NCBI GenBank assembly: GCA_039519185.1
Contig: CM076846.1
Span: 188,527,068-188,591,067 of the forward strand
Origin: Astragalus membranaceus
Lineage: Eukaryota; Streptophyta; Magnoliopsida; Fabales; Fabaceae
Direction of reading: 5' to 3'
Length of the DNA stretch: 64,000 bases
The notes below the pieces were generated by a model that was not told where the DNA came from, did no database searches, and saw nothing but the letters and a program-made list of their open reading frames with translations. The position numbers were made by a program, and so were the translations under genes. Positions 34,156-46,159 of the stretch are shown one piece after another; within the stretch, counting starts at the first letter, position 1, and every line of letters begins with the position of its first letter.

Positions 34156-35929
34156 TAATGGCTCTATTCGGAGAAGGAAAATCTCCAGACAATGAAAGGT
34201 GGAAAATGTCATTTGATGGCGCTTCCAATCTATGGCGGCATGGGGTCGGAGCTGTATTGATTTCCTCAGATAACCGCTTCATACTATGTACTGCTAGATT
34301 GAGCTTCTATTGCACCAATAACATCGCAGAATATGAAGCATGTATTCTGGGTATCCAAGCGGCCCTCGAGTGGAAAGTTAAAAGACTCGATGTATATGGA
34401 GACTCGGCCTTGGTCATTTATCAAATAAAAGGTGACTGGGGGACTAGAGATTCCAAGTTGTTCCCCTATCGCGATCACGTTCAAAAGATGATCGAACAGT
34501 TCTATGAGATCACTTTCTACCATTTCCCTCGTGAAGAAAATCAGTTGGTAGACGCCTTAGCATCTTTGTCATCAATGTTCAATATCAATGATAATAAGAG
34601 TCTGACATTCATCCGAATTCAACATCGAGATCTGCCGGTACATCACTGTATGGAAATTGAGGAAGAACCCGACAGTAAACCTTGGTATTACGATATCAAG
34701 CATTATATAATAAGCAGAGAATACCCTCCTGGTGCCACGGAGAATGATAAGAGAACGCTCAGAAGATTGTCAATGGGTTTCTTCCTAAATGGGGAAGTAC
34801 TTTATAAAAGAAATCACGATATGGTCCTCCTCCGATGTGTGGCAAAAGAGGAAGCAGAAAGAATTATGAAAGACGTCCACGAAGGCTCGTTCGGCACTCA
34901 TTCTAATGGGCATACAATGGCAAAAAAGATCTTGAGGGCTGGCTACTACTGGTTTTCAATGGAGACCGATTGCTTTAACTATGTGAGGAAGTGCCACAAA
35001 TGTCAAATCTATGCTAATAACATTCATGTGCCGCCCACTTCTTTGAACGTTTTAGCAGCACCATGGCCGTTCTCAATGTGGGGCATGGATGTCATCGATC
35101 CTATTGAACCTAAAGCATCGAACGGTCATCGCTTCATCCTGGTTGCTATTGATTATTTCACCAAGTGGGTCGAAGCCGCTTCTTATACCAGCGTAACGAA
35201 ATCTGTGGTTGTCAAGTTCATAAAAAGAGACCTGGTCTGCCATTATGGCCTTCCAAATAAGATCATCACAGATAACAGGACCAACCTATATAACAAAATG
35301 ATGAAAGAGTTGTGTGAAGACTTCAAAATTCAACACCATAACTCTTCTCCATACCGTCCAAAGATGAATGGGGCGGTCGAAGCGACAAACAATAATATAA
35401 AAAAGATCGTGCAAAAAATGGTAGTGACCTTCAAAGATTGGCATGAAATGCTTCCCTTCGCCCTGCACGGGTACCGAAAAACAGTTCGCACGTCAACAGG
35501 GGCAACTCCGTTTTCACTAGTATACAGGATGGAAGCAGTTCTTCCCATCGAAGTTGAAATACCCTCTCTGCGAGTGCTAATGGAAAAAAAATTAGAAGAA
35601 GCAGAATGGGTTCAAGCTTGTCTGGATCAGTTGAATCTCATTGAAGAAAGAGAGTAGTCGCTTTGTGCCATGGGAAGTTGTACCAGCAAAGAATGAGGAA
35701 AGCTTTCGAGAAGAATGTTCGTCCTCGACAATTTCAGGAGGGAGACCTAGTGCTCAAGAAAATCCTGCCTATCCAAAAAGACTCCCGTGGGAAATGGACC
35801 CCTAATTATGAAGGACCTTATGTGGTGAAGAAAACATTCTCTGGAGGGGCATTAATCCTCACAAAAATGGATGGTGATGACCTCCTACTCACAGTGAACT
35901 CAGATGAAGTCAAGAAGTACTATGCCTAA
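34083..35929 (+). pseudogene. Ogre second (archaeal-type) RNase H and integrase
   Basis: A 524-codon open stretch plus a frameshifted tail. Residues 40-160 form the extra RNase H of the Tat lineage, with acids D45 (FDGASN), E83 (NIAEYEAC), D107 (YGDSALV) and D157 (LVDALA) all present. The integrase follows: zinc finger H266, H277, C304, C307; core D336 (WGMDV), D397 (IITDNRT) and E433 (GAVEATN), giving DD35E spacing. A frameshift near 35650 precedes CHGKLYQQRM and the C-terminal DLVLKKILP...GPYVVKK, ending KKYYA. This is the best-preserved part of Ogre B, but it depends on upstream frames that are broken. Confidence 0.85.
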
Positions 35930-35977
35930 AAGAAATATATGAAAAAAAGGAGAAAGATGATCCAAGCAAAAATGAGC

Positions 35978-36075
35978 TCGCTAGGTTGAAAACCTGAAAG
36001 GGCGGACTAGGCAAAAATTAGAGTGACCCGATGGATTGAAAACTCTAAAGAGCGATCCAAGCAAAAATTAGGGTC
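35978..36075 (+). repeat. Ogre 3'UTR hairpin repeats, element B (2 copies)
   Basis: Copy 1 has CTAG/CTAG around GAAAACCTGAAAGGGC. Copy 2 has GGAT (36033-36036)/ATCC (36055-36058) around CTC-TAAA-GAG (36043-36052). Both end in GCAAAAATTAG. The same unit occurs four times in element A. Confidence 0.7.
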
Positions 36076-36226
36076 AGAAAGTTGGACTTTGAACAGATAC
36101 TAAGGCAGATACTAAGAGCATTACAATCATTACGAAATTTTTGAAAATTACGGAAAGGAGATAATCTCTCATAAATAAACTTGCAAAAAGGACAAATACA
36201 TGCATGATCACTTCAAACAAAGAATC

Positions 36227-37636
36227 TGTGGATATCTTGTACTGCAGGACTTGTATTGCAGGTCAAAGTCTTGATGATGAAAAAGACCAGAGCTAAAGGT
36301 GATAAGAGTAAAAGTTGACCAAAGCCAAAGTTGATGGCCAAAGGTGATGAAAGTGACAAAGTATCAAAGTCACAATCCAAGACAATCAAGCTCAGGAATT
36401 GAAGTTTCAAGATATAAGGGTAGTCCTTTAAATAAGGGTAGTCCCTAGGGTTTGGGTGTGTCTTAGGAAAAAGTGTAAGCTCTTACAAAGGTCAGCTCAT
36501 CTCTCAAAGTCTCACGCCTTCACTATTTCTAAAATGCATGCATGCACACGTAATCACAAAAAGCATTTTTGAAAAACCATTAAAATCGATTTCTAACTAA
36601 ATGTGAAAATGCATAATCGATTTTACTTAGCATGAAATCGATTCACAAGTGTCTTTCAAAAAGAGAGAATCGATTCACTATCTTTTAAACTAAACATCAA
36701 ATCGATTTTTTTAACACAATGAGAAAGTATATAATCGATTTATATAAGCATGCAATCGATTCCCATTGTTTCCATAAAAGAAAGAATCGATTCATAATAT
36801 TTCATATTGAATACATAATCGATTATACACTTAGAAGGTTATAGGCACATAATCGATTCTGACCATAGTGCATTCAGGCACTAAATCGATTATCCACCTG
36901 AGTATTCTAAAACATATAATCGATTATTCACTTTAGTGCATTCAGGCACATAATCGATTCTCACATTTCCATAAATAGTTCAACGGTAATATTTTTTCTC
37001 ATAGCCTATAAATAGAGGCATCATACTCTTCATTTTTAACAACCCATTTTCACGATTCAGAAAACTTTTTAGAAAAACTCTTCACACTTTCATTTCTGCT
37101 CTTCTCGCACCGTTGGTCCGTCAGAGCTGATCTCTCGCAAGAGTTAGTCGGGGTTGGAATCTTCAAGTTGTATTATCTGCCTACATTAGAGGTATTTCGG
37201 TCTTTAAGTTTGTAACTGTTTATTTGTTGTATTTTGTACTAGGGAGTGGGGTATCTCTCTAGGGTAGCTGTTTGTACTAGGAAGTGGGGTATCTTTCTGG
37301 GGCAGCTTGTTGTAACAAGGGTGGGATATCTCTTGTTGTATTGTGGTTAGATTTGAGGGCTCTTCAATAGGTGGGGGTATCCTAGGTGAAGAGTGCCTGA
37401 GTCTGTAAAGGTTTTCCAAGGCACCTGTAAGGGTGTGAGGACTGGACGTTGGTCACTAGGAGGTGACCGAACCAGGATAAATCTTTGTGGGCTTTATTGC
37501 TTTATTTTCTAATTCCTTCGCTTCCACTTAACCTGCGCGAAAATTAATCTAAGTCATTGAAAAGGGGAAAAAGTTTTCAAAAGTTTTAACTCTCAATTCA
37601 CCCCCCCCCTCTTGAGACTGAAGCCACTTGGCAACA
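36227..37636 (+). mobile_element. Copia-type (SIRE/Maximus-like) solo LTR
   Basis: It begins TGTGGATATC and ends CACTTGGCAACA after a long C-run and CTCTTGAGACTG. The flanks GAATC (36222-36226) and AAATC (37637-37641) may be a mutated target duplication. A promoter-like CCTATAAATAGAGG lies at about 37006. Upstream of it are 13 AATCGATT palindromes. Near 37240-37340 a roughly 38-base unit (ACTAGGnAGTGGGGTATCT) is repeated. No coding region is attached. The subfamily is inferred from overall LTR style, so it is tentative; the right end is supported by the related fragment at 3466. Confidence 0.6.
36584..36959 (+). repeat. Phased AATCGATT palindrome array, 13 copies
   Basis: Exact AATCGATT starts at 36584, 36615, 36636, 36668, 36699, 36733, 36754, 36785, 36817, 36851, 36884, 36918 and 36952. 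Spacings are 21 or 31-34 bases. It lies just upstream of the LTR TATA box. Confidence 0.85.
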
Positions 37637-38217
37637 AAATCGTAATAGCCCGCGCTTCAATCTGGCAATGCCATTACTCGGGACGACCCTCATATCTCAC
37701 ACTGGAAGTCCCGCGAGTTGATGAGACCAGTAAACAGAAAGCCAAAAAAGAAAAGCAAAAAAGAAGCAAAGAAAAATGAAAAAAGGAGAAAAGAAAAGAA
37801 AGCAAGAGCAAACCATTCCATATTTCATTTATCATCCCAATCAGCATCAATCATTACAGATGCATACATTGCATGCATGTCATATGCATAACACTTGTTG
37901 CATACCAACCTCAAGCGTCGACCCTTTCAGTTTTTTTAAGTCAACACGACAAGCGTTGATCTTAACTCAGCAAACCAGATCGTAATGTTAGCACCGAGTT
38001 TAGCACCGATCCTTCAGACCCCCAGTGGTCCTTCAGAACCCCAGCGCTCCTTCAGACCTCCATTGGTCCATCAATCCAGATCGCACGTCGGCATCAAGCA
38101 CTGACAGATCATCCGACCCCAGGTCCTTCAGACTAGCTATGTCAGCCTAAGACATAGAGGACGTCATTCGTGATCAGTTCGAGACCTGATCTTATTAGCG
38201 GTCGCTCGAAAAAGGCC
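37637..38217 (+). other. Ogre B 3'UTR, part 1
   Basis: No gene is seen. A purine-rich tract (37735-37810) is followed by short repeats of the type CCCAGTGGTCCTTCAGA (about 38005-38075), which continue beyond element T at 46160. The Ogre unit was split here by element T. Confidence 0.65.
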
Positions 38218-38222
38218 ACCCT

Positions 38223-41149
38223 TGTAACACCCCAATTTTCGTGGGTTGGGGTTCTTTTAATATGTTCTTGTTTTAGGAATTTTTCGAATGGCTAAGATTA
38301 AAGTATTTTGGGTTTGAGTTAGAAAAATTAGTTGAAATCATATTGAAATGTACTTTTATATGCTATTAGTAATATATAATTGTTATTATATATTTTTTTG
38401 GTTTTTATAAATATTAATATTTTTTATGTTACTTATTTTGAAAATTATTTTGGACAGCCGAGGTGTTAAAATAATAGTTGTAGTGAAATTGGGTTTTAAA
38501 AATGAATTAAAATGGCTTTTCAGTTTTGCCACACATGTACACCCCCCTCTTGTCTACTAAACGCACCCTCCTGTAAGTTAACTACTCCAGCCCATGAGGA
38601 ACACATCCCAGTCCAATGCGTGACCCACTGGCCCTAACCCGACCCGCCCCAGTTTCTTCTTCCTTCAGCCTGCAACTCGCGCAGCTGCGACCAAAAACCC
38701 TACTGTCTTCTTCCCTCAATTGCGTTCTCCTTCTCCACACCACGGCCACACACGAAAATCCACACACCCACTCGGAATTCACCGATCAATTCGATTATGG
38801 CTTTAGTTTGACCGATTGTGGCTTCGTTTTGCCACAAACAGCCACGCCCTCTTTAGCCCACACAGCCGGTTTCCGCCATTTTTGACCATTACGAACCTCG
38901 TCTCCGTGAATCGAACCAGCAACAGCCCTTCACCGCCATCCTCAACCTCGGACCTGTACTGAATTTGTTGTTGAATGATACAAAACAGATCTTGCCATAG
39001 ATGTCGTCTTCCTTATATCACGATTAGACATGACCACCATGGACAACTGTTGTTTGGCCGAAAAACACCTCGAACAGCCACTGGTTGGCCTCTTGAACTG
39101 AGCACCTCCTTTAGTTGTGGATTGGGTTCCTATCTAGAAATTTCAAATTCTTCGAGTCATGATTTGAATCCGTTGTCACCGCCTTGAACCGTTCCATAGG
39201 TACCGAAACACATTTAATTCGTTAAACAAGTGATTAATTATATTTAATATGTTTGGTGTCTGACGTTTGGACTGCCACTGTATTTGTTGTTGCATAACTC
39301 TGCGCGTTCGAGTTAAGCACTGCATGTTGGAGTTAAATCGTGCTCGTGAACCCGTAATTTCTTTCCGTCAATTCGCTATTGGAATACCCTTCGATATCAG
39401 GTAAGGGTGGGGTTCTATTTCTATAATTGGGTGTATGAAGGGCTCTATGTAGAAAGGTTAATGGAACCCTAGGTCATGGGCGCCATGGGCGCCGTCCCTG
39501 TCTGTGTCGTTGGGCGCCCTCCTGGGCGCCGTTCTGTGCGTGTGTTGTGGCCTGGGCGCCATGGGCGCCGTTCCTGAAAATGTTGCTGGGCGCCAAGGGC
39601 GCCACCCTGTTGTGTTGTGTTGCGGTCTTGCAGGTACCCGGCGCATAGGGCGCCAAAGGCGCCTAATCCTGGCTGCCCGTTGTTGCTGTTCCTGGGCGCC
39701 ATGGGCGCCAGTTGATGTTTTCCAGGCGCAAGGGCGCCAAGTCTTGGCTGCCCGATTTTGAGGTTGCTGCGTTTTCCTGGCACAAGGGCGCCAAGGGCGC
39801 CAAGTATTGGCTGCCCGATTGCGATGTTGCTGTGTCTCCTGGCGCATGGGCGCCAAGGGCGCCAAGATTTGGCTGCACGGTTGCTGTTGTTGTGTGCTGT
39901 GTCTGGCGCAGGGGCGCCATGGGCGCCTAAATCAGGCTGCCTTGTGCTGTGTTGCGTTGCTGGGCGCCATGGGCGCCAGTTTGGCTGCCCGTTGTGCTGC
40001 TGGGCGCCATGGGCGCCAGTTTGGCTGCCAATTGTGTTGCTTGGCGCAGTGGGCGCCAAGGGCGCCAAGTGTGGCTGCCCAAATGTGAATTTCCCGATTG
40101 TTATTTAAAGTGATGTTGAATATGTGATTAGGCCCAAAGTTGCCAAGATGTTGAAAGTTGCTAAAATATTGCGATGTTGCCAAAATGTTGAAAGTTGTTA
40201 AAATATTGCGATGTTGCCAAAATTTTGAAAGTTGCTAAAATATTGCGATGTTGCCAAAATGTTGAAAATTGCTAAGTTGTAAATTGTTGACGACGAAGGT
40301 TGTACGAAGACGAATTTGCCTCTATTCATTGGCAGGTGATGTGTTGTAGGCCTACGGCCAATGTTGCTTTCCGATGTTGTGCGTTGCTATGTAACCGTTG
40401 TTATTTGTTTGGGCATTTACATAGCGTCGCATGCATAGCATATTTTTACGATGGAGCTATGCTCAAACCACGAGGACGATGTTGCGATGTTGATACCCCT
40501 ATTTACGGGCTTGAATTATGGTACCACATGCATTATAGGGCGGTGGCCCTGAGTTGAGTCACATTTCGCATTATGTGCATACTTATGTGATTGAGATGAT
40601 TTCGACTGCTGTTAAGTGATGAATTGACCTGAAATATATATTGTTTTTCATGTATCCGATTATATAGTGCGATATCTCACCCCTTCTGTTTGAATGTTAC
40701 CCCAATGTTGGTAACGTGCAGGTAATCCCGAATGAAGGCAGTTCACCTTCGTTTGATCGAGTCGGTGTCGTCGCTCTGATATGTAACACTCGGGGGGGGG
40801 AATGAACACGCGTTTTAATACTGTTTGCCTTGTTATTTCGTTGTTGGAGCTTTAAGCTGTTATGTTGCTATTTTGATGTTTTCTGAGCTGTCTTGAGTTG
40901 TTAAGACGCAACGATTATTTAATTTGACTTGTTGTGAATCCGCTGCGTAGTTTTTAAAGATGAATTATTTCTGAGGATTAAAATGGTTGTTTTATCGGTT
41001 CATCCAAACGTGTTATATAACTGTTTCCAAAAGCGAATTAACTCGTTGTTTTCACGAAGTAAATGTGGCACTCCATTGTTTGTTGAAAAAGATTTTTATG
41101 AACTCTGATATTTTTGCATTATTTTTCCGGGTAGAAATGGGGTGTTACA
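38223..41149 (+). repeat. Element T 5' LTR
   Basis: Contains a GC-rich block (39479-40068) with 25 copies of GGCGCC, mostly in CATGGGCGCC and AAGGGCGCC context. It is followed by a roughly 45-base tandem (about 40130-40280; GTTGCTAAAATATTGCGAT). Open frames across the block on both strands are repeat-derived Ala/Pro/Gly strings, not genes. Confidence 0.9.
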
Positions 41150-43038
41150 TTAGTGGTATGAGAGCAGTTTCGGTCTGTCCGGCCAAGTTGTCTAGTTGTT
41201 GTGTCATTTGACGATCGAGTATTGTCATTTAGTTCTAACTATTGTTTGTGTTGTTTATTTTGCTTTCCGATGTGTGAACTCTGAGTAGAGTTGCAAGCAT
41301 CGCTTATTTTATTCTTGGTAGTTGTTAAGCTGACTAGTTCAATCGGTAAGTTTTAAGGTAATGAGATATGCGATAGGTATTCCGTAGAGGAATCATCATG
41401 GTTATAACAGATAAAAAGAAGTTAGAATCTTAGTTAGAACTCAAATGACTCTTTCCCTTAGAGAGAATTTTTCATAGAGCTTGGTCTATTCTTTAGGCCG
41501 TGTGTTATGTGTCTATTATGTTTTCTCTGTGTGAACTCTGTAGTTTTCCTTTTGTTTTGTATTTGTTGTTCTCTGAATTCTGACTTCATTAGTCCGAGCT
41601 TCTAGGATTTGACATTGTAGTTGTTATAAAATTATTTGTGTTGTGATTTGGTGATCTAAGAATAAAATGTCTACTTAGTCTCCTTGTATACTTCTATTAA
41701 TTTAGTTTGTTGTTGGATACTCACATATGTTTTTGATTTGTTTAACTTGTTTAATTTGTTTAATTTGTTTTAATGGATTAACACTAAAGTCTTTTGTAGC
41801 GTGTTTTGATGTTAGAGACTGAATGCATTGTAAAATTGTTTTGTTGATTATTTCAAGTTGTTACTTCACTATTAACTTGCTACAGTACTTTTAATCAATG
41901 CGAGTAATAATGTATTTGTTCAAATGCTATATAGTCTTTAACTATGAACTCTAATTATGTACAATCACTGAGTTTTTATGATTAAATTTTGGCTGCTATA
42001 TCTTTAAGATTGATGTTACGGGGTTTTCAAATTCATGAATAAAAATGTGCATTAAGAATGCTTGTACACTTCTAGTGAATTAGTTTTTAGAGCATGCTTT
42101 TATTTTTGTGTTGATGCTTCAAACTGGATGCTTCATGAAATTACTATATTGAGTATTTTAAGTTGTCACTTCATTATAACGTGCGATAATGTTTTGATCA
42201 TTGTAAGTAATGGCGTCTTTGCTTAAATATTTTAATTTTACCTTCTTTGACTTATAATTGCGTTTCTAATGAGAGCCTAGAGTTGTCATTGTAATTTTAC
42301 CAAAAATCACCTTTATGTATAGAATTTCTAAAGTCGCACTTTATAAATAAAAAAAAATATTATTAAGGGTATGCGTTTCGATTGTTTTAATGACATGAAG
42401 TTAATTGAACTTGGTAGAATTACATGTTCCATAGGTATAAAAAAAGGGGGTTATTGAGGTTACTTGATTTTTTATTTGTTGTTGTTTTCTTAACATGTTT
42501 TATTACTTCTTGTTTATGTATAATTGGATTTAATTTAACTAATCATTAATACGACTTGTGTAGGGCCACTTACACGTCTTCTGCTTCCTTGAAAATTTTC
42601 TTGTTAGTATTTAGGTGTTAAGTTTGTGTGAGATCTACATTGATTGACCATTGCTTTCTTAGTTATGTGAACCGTGTGACTATTGTTCTACCTGAATTTT
42701 GAACTATAATGTTGCCTTTGTTGTCGTGATAACATAACTATACTTTGTTTATGCTATTTATTGTAGTGAGATTTACTAAATATCATTAGGATCGATTTCT
42801 ATGCTTGCTAGTAAAATACTTAGCTTTAGAATCAAGATGTTTCATTTTGCAAGTTTCTGTCTTGTTGTTTGCTAGTACTTTCCATCCCTCATTCCAGAGG
42901 TCGTTGACATTTTCTGTTCCGCGATTCCGACTTGGTTTGTATCATTCTCCCATGTTACTCTTAAAGCATTCATTCCTTTGTTTTGGTCTTCTGCTAATGA
43001 AATTTCGAGGACGAAATTTCTTTTAAGGGGGTTTGAAT
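41150..43038 (+). other. Element T internal region
   Basis: Begins with the primer site (TGGTATGAGAGC from 41154). No coding region is found. It ends with a perfect hairpin GAAATTTCG-AGGA-CGAAATTTC (42999-43020), followed directly by the purine tract AAGGGGG (43025-43031) and the right LTR. Confidence 0.8.
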
Positions 43039-46000
43039 TGTAACACCCCAATTTTCGTGGGTAGAGGTTCTTTTAATATGTTCTTGTTTTAGGAATATTT
43101 CGAATGGCTAAGATTAAAGTATTTTGGGTTTGAGTTAGAAAAACTAGTTGAAATCATATTGAAATGTACTTTTATATGCTATTAGTAATATATAATTGTT
43201 ATTATATATTTGTTTGGTTTTTATAAATATTAATATTTTTGATGTTACTTATTTTGAAAATTATTTTGGACAACCGAGGTGTTAAAATAATAGTTGTAGT
43301 GAAATTGGGTTTTAAAAATGAATTAAAATGGATTTTCAGTTTTACCACACACGTACGCCCCTCTTGTCTACTAAACGCACCCTCCTGTAAGTTAACTACT
43401 CCAGCCCATGAGGAACACAGCACAGTCCAATGCGCGACCCACTGGACCTAACCCGACCCGCCCCAGCTTCTTCTTCCTTCATCCTGCAACTCGCGCAGCT
43501 GCGACCAAAAACCCTACTGTCTTCTTCCCTCAATCGCGTTCTCCTTTTCCACACCACGGCCACACACGAAAATCCACACACCCACTCGGAATTCACTGAT
43601 GAATTCGATTATGGCTTTAGTTTGACCGATTGTGGCTTCGTTTTGCTACAAACAGCCACGCCCCCTTTAGCCCACACAGACGGTTTCCGCCATTTTTGAC
43701 CATTACGAACCTCGTCTCTGTGAATCGAACCAGCAACAGCCCTTCGCCGCCATCCTCAACCTCGGACCTGTACTGAATTTGTTGTTGAATGATACAAAAC
43801 AGATCTTGCCATAGATGTCGTCTTCCTTATATCACGATTAGACATGACCACCATAGACAACTGTCGTTTGGCCGGAAAACACCTCGAACAGCCATTGGTT
43901 GGCCTCTTGAACTGAGCACCTCCTTTAGTTGTGCATTGGGTTCCTATCTAGAAATTTCAAATTCTTCGAGTCATGATTTCAATCCGTTGTCACCGCCTTG
44001 AACCGTTCCATAGGTACCGAAACACATTTAATTCGTTAAACAAGCGATTAATTATATTTAATATGTTTGATGTCTGACGTTTGGACTGCCACTGTATTTG
44101 TTGTTGCATAACTGTGCGCGTTCGAGTTAAGCACTGCATGTTGGAGTTAAATCGTGCTCGTGAACCCGTAATTTCTTTCCGTCAATTCGCTATTGGAATA
44201 CCCTTCGATATCAGGTAAGGGTGGGGTTCTATCTCTATAGTTGGGTGTATGAAGAACTCTATGTAGAAACGTTAATGGAACCCTAGGTGTGATTAAGTTA
44301 GAAGACCCTAGTTGTAGGTATTGAATTTTTATATGATGATTGAACGTGATTGATGATAATTGAACACGATTGATGATGATTGAACGTGATTGATGATGAT
44401 TGAACGTGCTTGATGACGTTTTGGAATCGAAATTCTGGTCATGGGCGCCATGGGCGCCGTTTTGATGTTGCTGTCTGGGCGCCATGGGCGCCGTCCCTGT
44501 CTGTGTCGTTGGGCGCCCTCCTGGGAGCCGTTCTGTGCGTGTGTTGTGGCCTGAGCGCCATGGGCGCCGTTCCTGAAAATGTTGCTGGGCGCCACCCTGT
44601 TGTGTTGCGGTCTTGCAGGTACCCGGCGCATAGGGCGCCTAATCCTGGCTGCCCGTTGTTGCTGTTCCTGGGCGCCATGGGCGCCGGTTGATGTTTTCCT
44701 GGCGCAAGGGCGCCAAGGGCGCCAAGTCTTGGCTGCCCGATTTTGAGGTTGCTGCGTTTTCTTGGCGCAAGGGCGCCAAGTATTGGCTGCCCGATTGCGA
44801 TGTTGCTGTGTCTCCCGGCGCATGGGTGCCAAGGGCGCCAAGATTTGGCTGCCCGGTTGCTGTTGTTGCGTTGTGTTGTGTTGCGTTGCTGGGCGCCTAA
44901 ATCAGGCTGCCTTGTGCTGTGTTGCGTTACTGGGCACCAGTTTGGCTGCCCGTTGTGCTGTTGGGCGCCATGGGCGCCAGTGTGGCTGCCCGTTGTGCTG
45001 TTGGGCGCCATGGGAGCCATGGGCGCCAGTTTGGCTGCCAATTGTGTTGCTTCGCGCAGTGGGCGCCAAGGGCGCCAAGTGTGGCTGCCCAAATGTGAAT
45101 TTCACGATTGTTATTTAAAGTGATGTTGAATATGTGATTAGGCCCAAAGTTGCCAAGATGTTGAAAGTTGCTAAAATATTACGATGTTGCCAAAATGTTG
45201 AAAGTTGCTAAAATATTGCGATGTTGCCAAAATGTTGAAAGTTGCTAAAATATTGCGATGTTGCCAAAATGTTGAAAATTGCTAAGTTGTAAATTGTTGA
45301 CGACGAAGGTTGTACGAAGACGAATTTGCCTGTATTCATTGGCAGGTGATGTGTTGTAGGCCTACGGCCAATGTTGCTTTTTGATGTTGTGCGTTGCTAT
45401 GTAACCGTTGTTATTTGTTTGTGCATTTACATAGCGTCGCATGCATAGCATATTTTTACGATGGAGCTATGCTCAAACCACGACGACGATGTTGCGATGT
45501 TGATACCCCTATTTACGGGCTTGAATTATGGTACCACATGCATTATAGGGCGGTGGCCCTGAGTTGAGTCACATTTCGCATTATGTGCATACTTATGTGA
45601 TTGAGATGATTTCGACTGCTGTTAAGTGATGAATTGACCTGAAATATATATTGTTTTTCATGTATCCGATTATATAGTGCGATATCTCACCCCTTCTGTT
45701 TGAATGTTACCCCAATGTTGGTAACGTGCAGATAATCCCGAATGAAGGCAGTTCACCTTCGTTTGATCGAGTCGGTGTCGTCGCTCTGATATGTAACACT
45801 CGGGGGGAATGAACACGCGTTTTAATACTGTTTGCCTTGTTATTTCGTTGTTCGAGCTTTAAGATGTTTTGTTGCTATTTTGATGTTTTCTGAGCTGTCT
45901 TGAGTTGTTAAGACGCAACGATTATTTAATTTGACTTGTTGTGAATCCGCTGCGTAGTTTTTAAAGATGAATTATTTCTGAGGATTAAAATGGTTGTTTT

Positions 46001-46159
46001 ATCGGTTCATCCAAACGTGTTATATAACTGTTTCCAAAAGCGAATTAACTCGTTGTTGTTTTCACGAAGTAAATGTGGCACTCCATTGTTTGTTGAAAAT
46101 GATTTTTATGAACTCTGATATTTTTGCATTATTTTGCCGGGTAGAAATGGGGTGTTACA
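43039..46159 (+). repeat. Element T 3' LTR
   Basis: Same organisation as the left LTR, but the GGCGCC block (about 44442-45082) has about 21 copies in a different arrangement. An extra 150 bases (44289-44440) with a 20-bp tandem (GATTGATGATGATTGAACGT) are missing from the left LTR. Confidence 0.9.

Larger units (their letters stand above)
38223..46159 (+). mobile_element. Element T: Tekay-type large-LTR element without genes (LARD-like)
   Basis: LTRs at 38223-41149 and 43039-46159 flank 1.9 kb of non-coding DNA. The 5-bp target duplication ACCCT is exact (38218-38222, 46160-46164). LTRs start TGTAACACCCCAATTTTCG and end GGGGTGTTACA, a Tekay/Del chromovirus style. A TGGTATGAGAGC primer site (initiator-Met type with one mismatch) follows the left LTR, and AAGGGGG precedes the right one. 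The first 255 LTR bases differ at about 7 positions. It carries no gag or pol and would need enzymes in trans. Confidence 0.9.

Noticed and set aside
38616..38885. 89-codon frame with RDPLALTRPAPVSSSF
   Set aside because: Present in both LTRs of element T, but overlapped by an equally long antisense frame and without any domain; most likely untranslated LTR.
39458..40183. Many long Ala/Pro/Gly or Arg/His-rich open frames on both strands
   Set aside because: They are translations of the GGCGCC repeat block and occur in nearly every frame; the same happens at 44147-45123.
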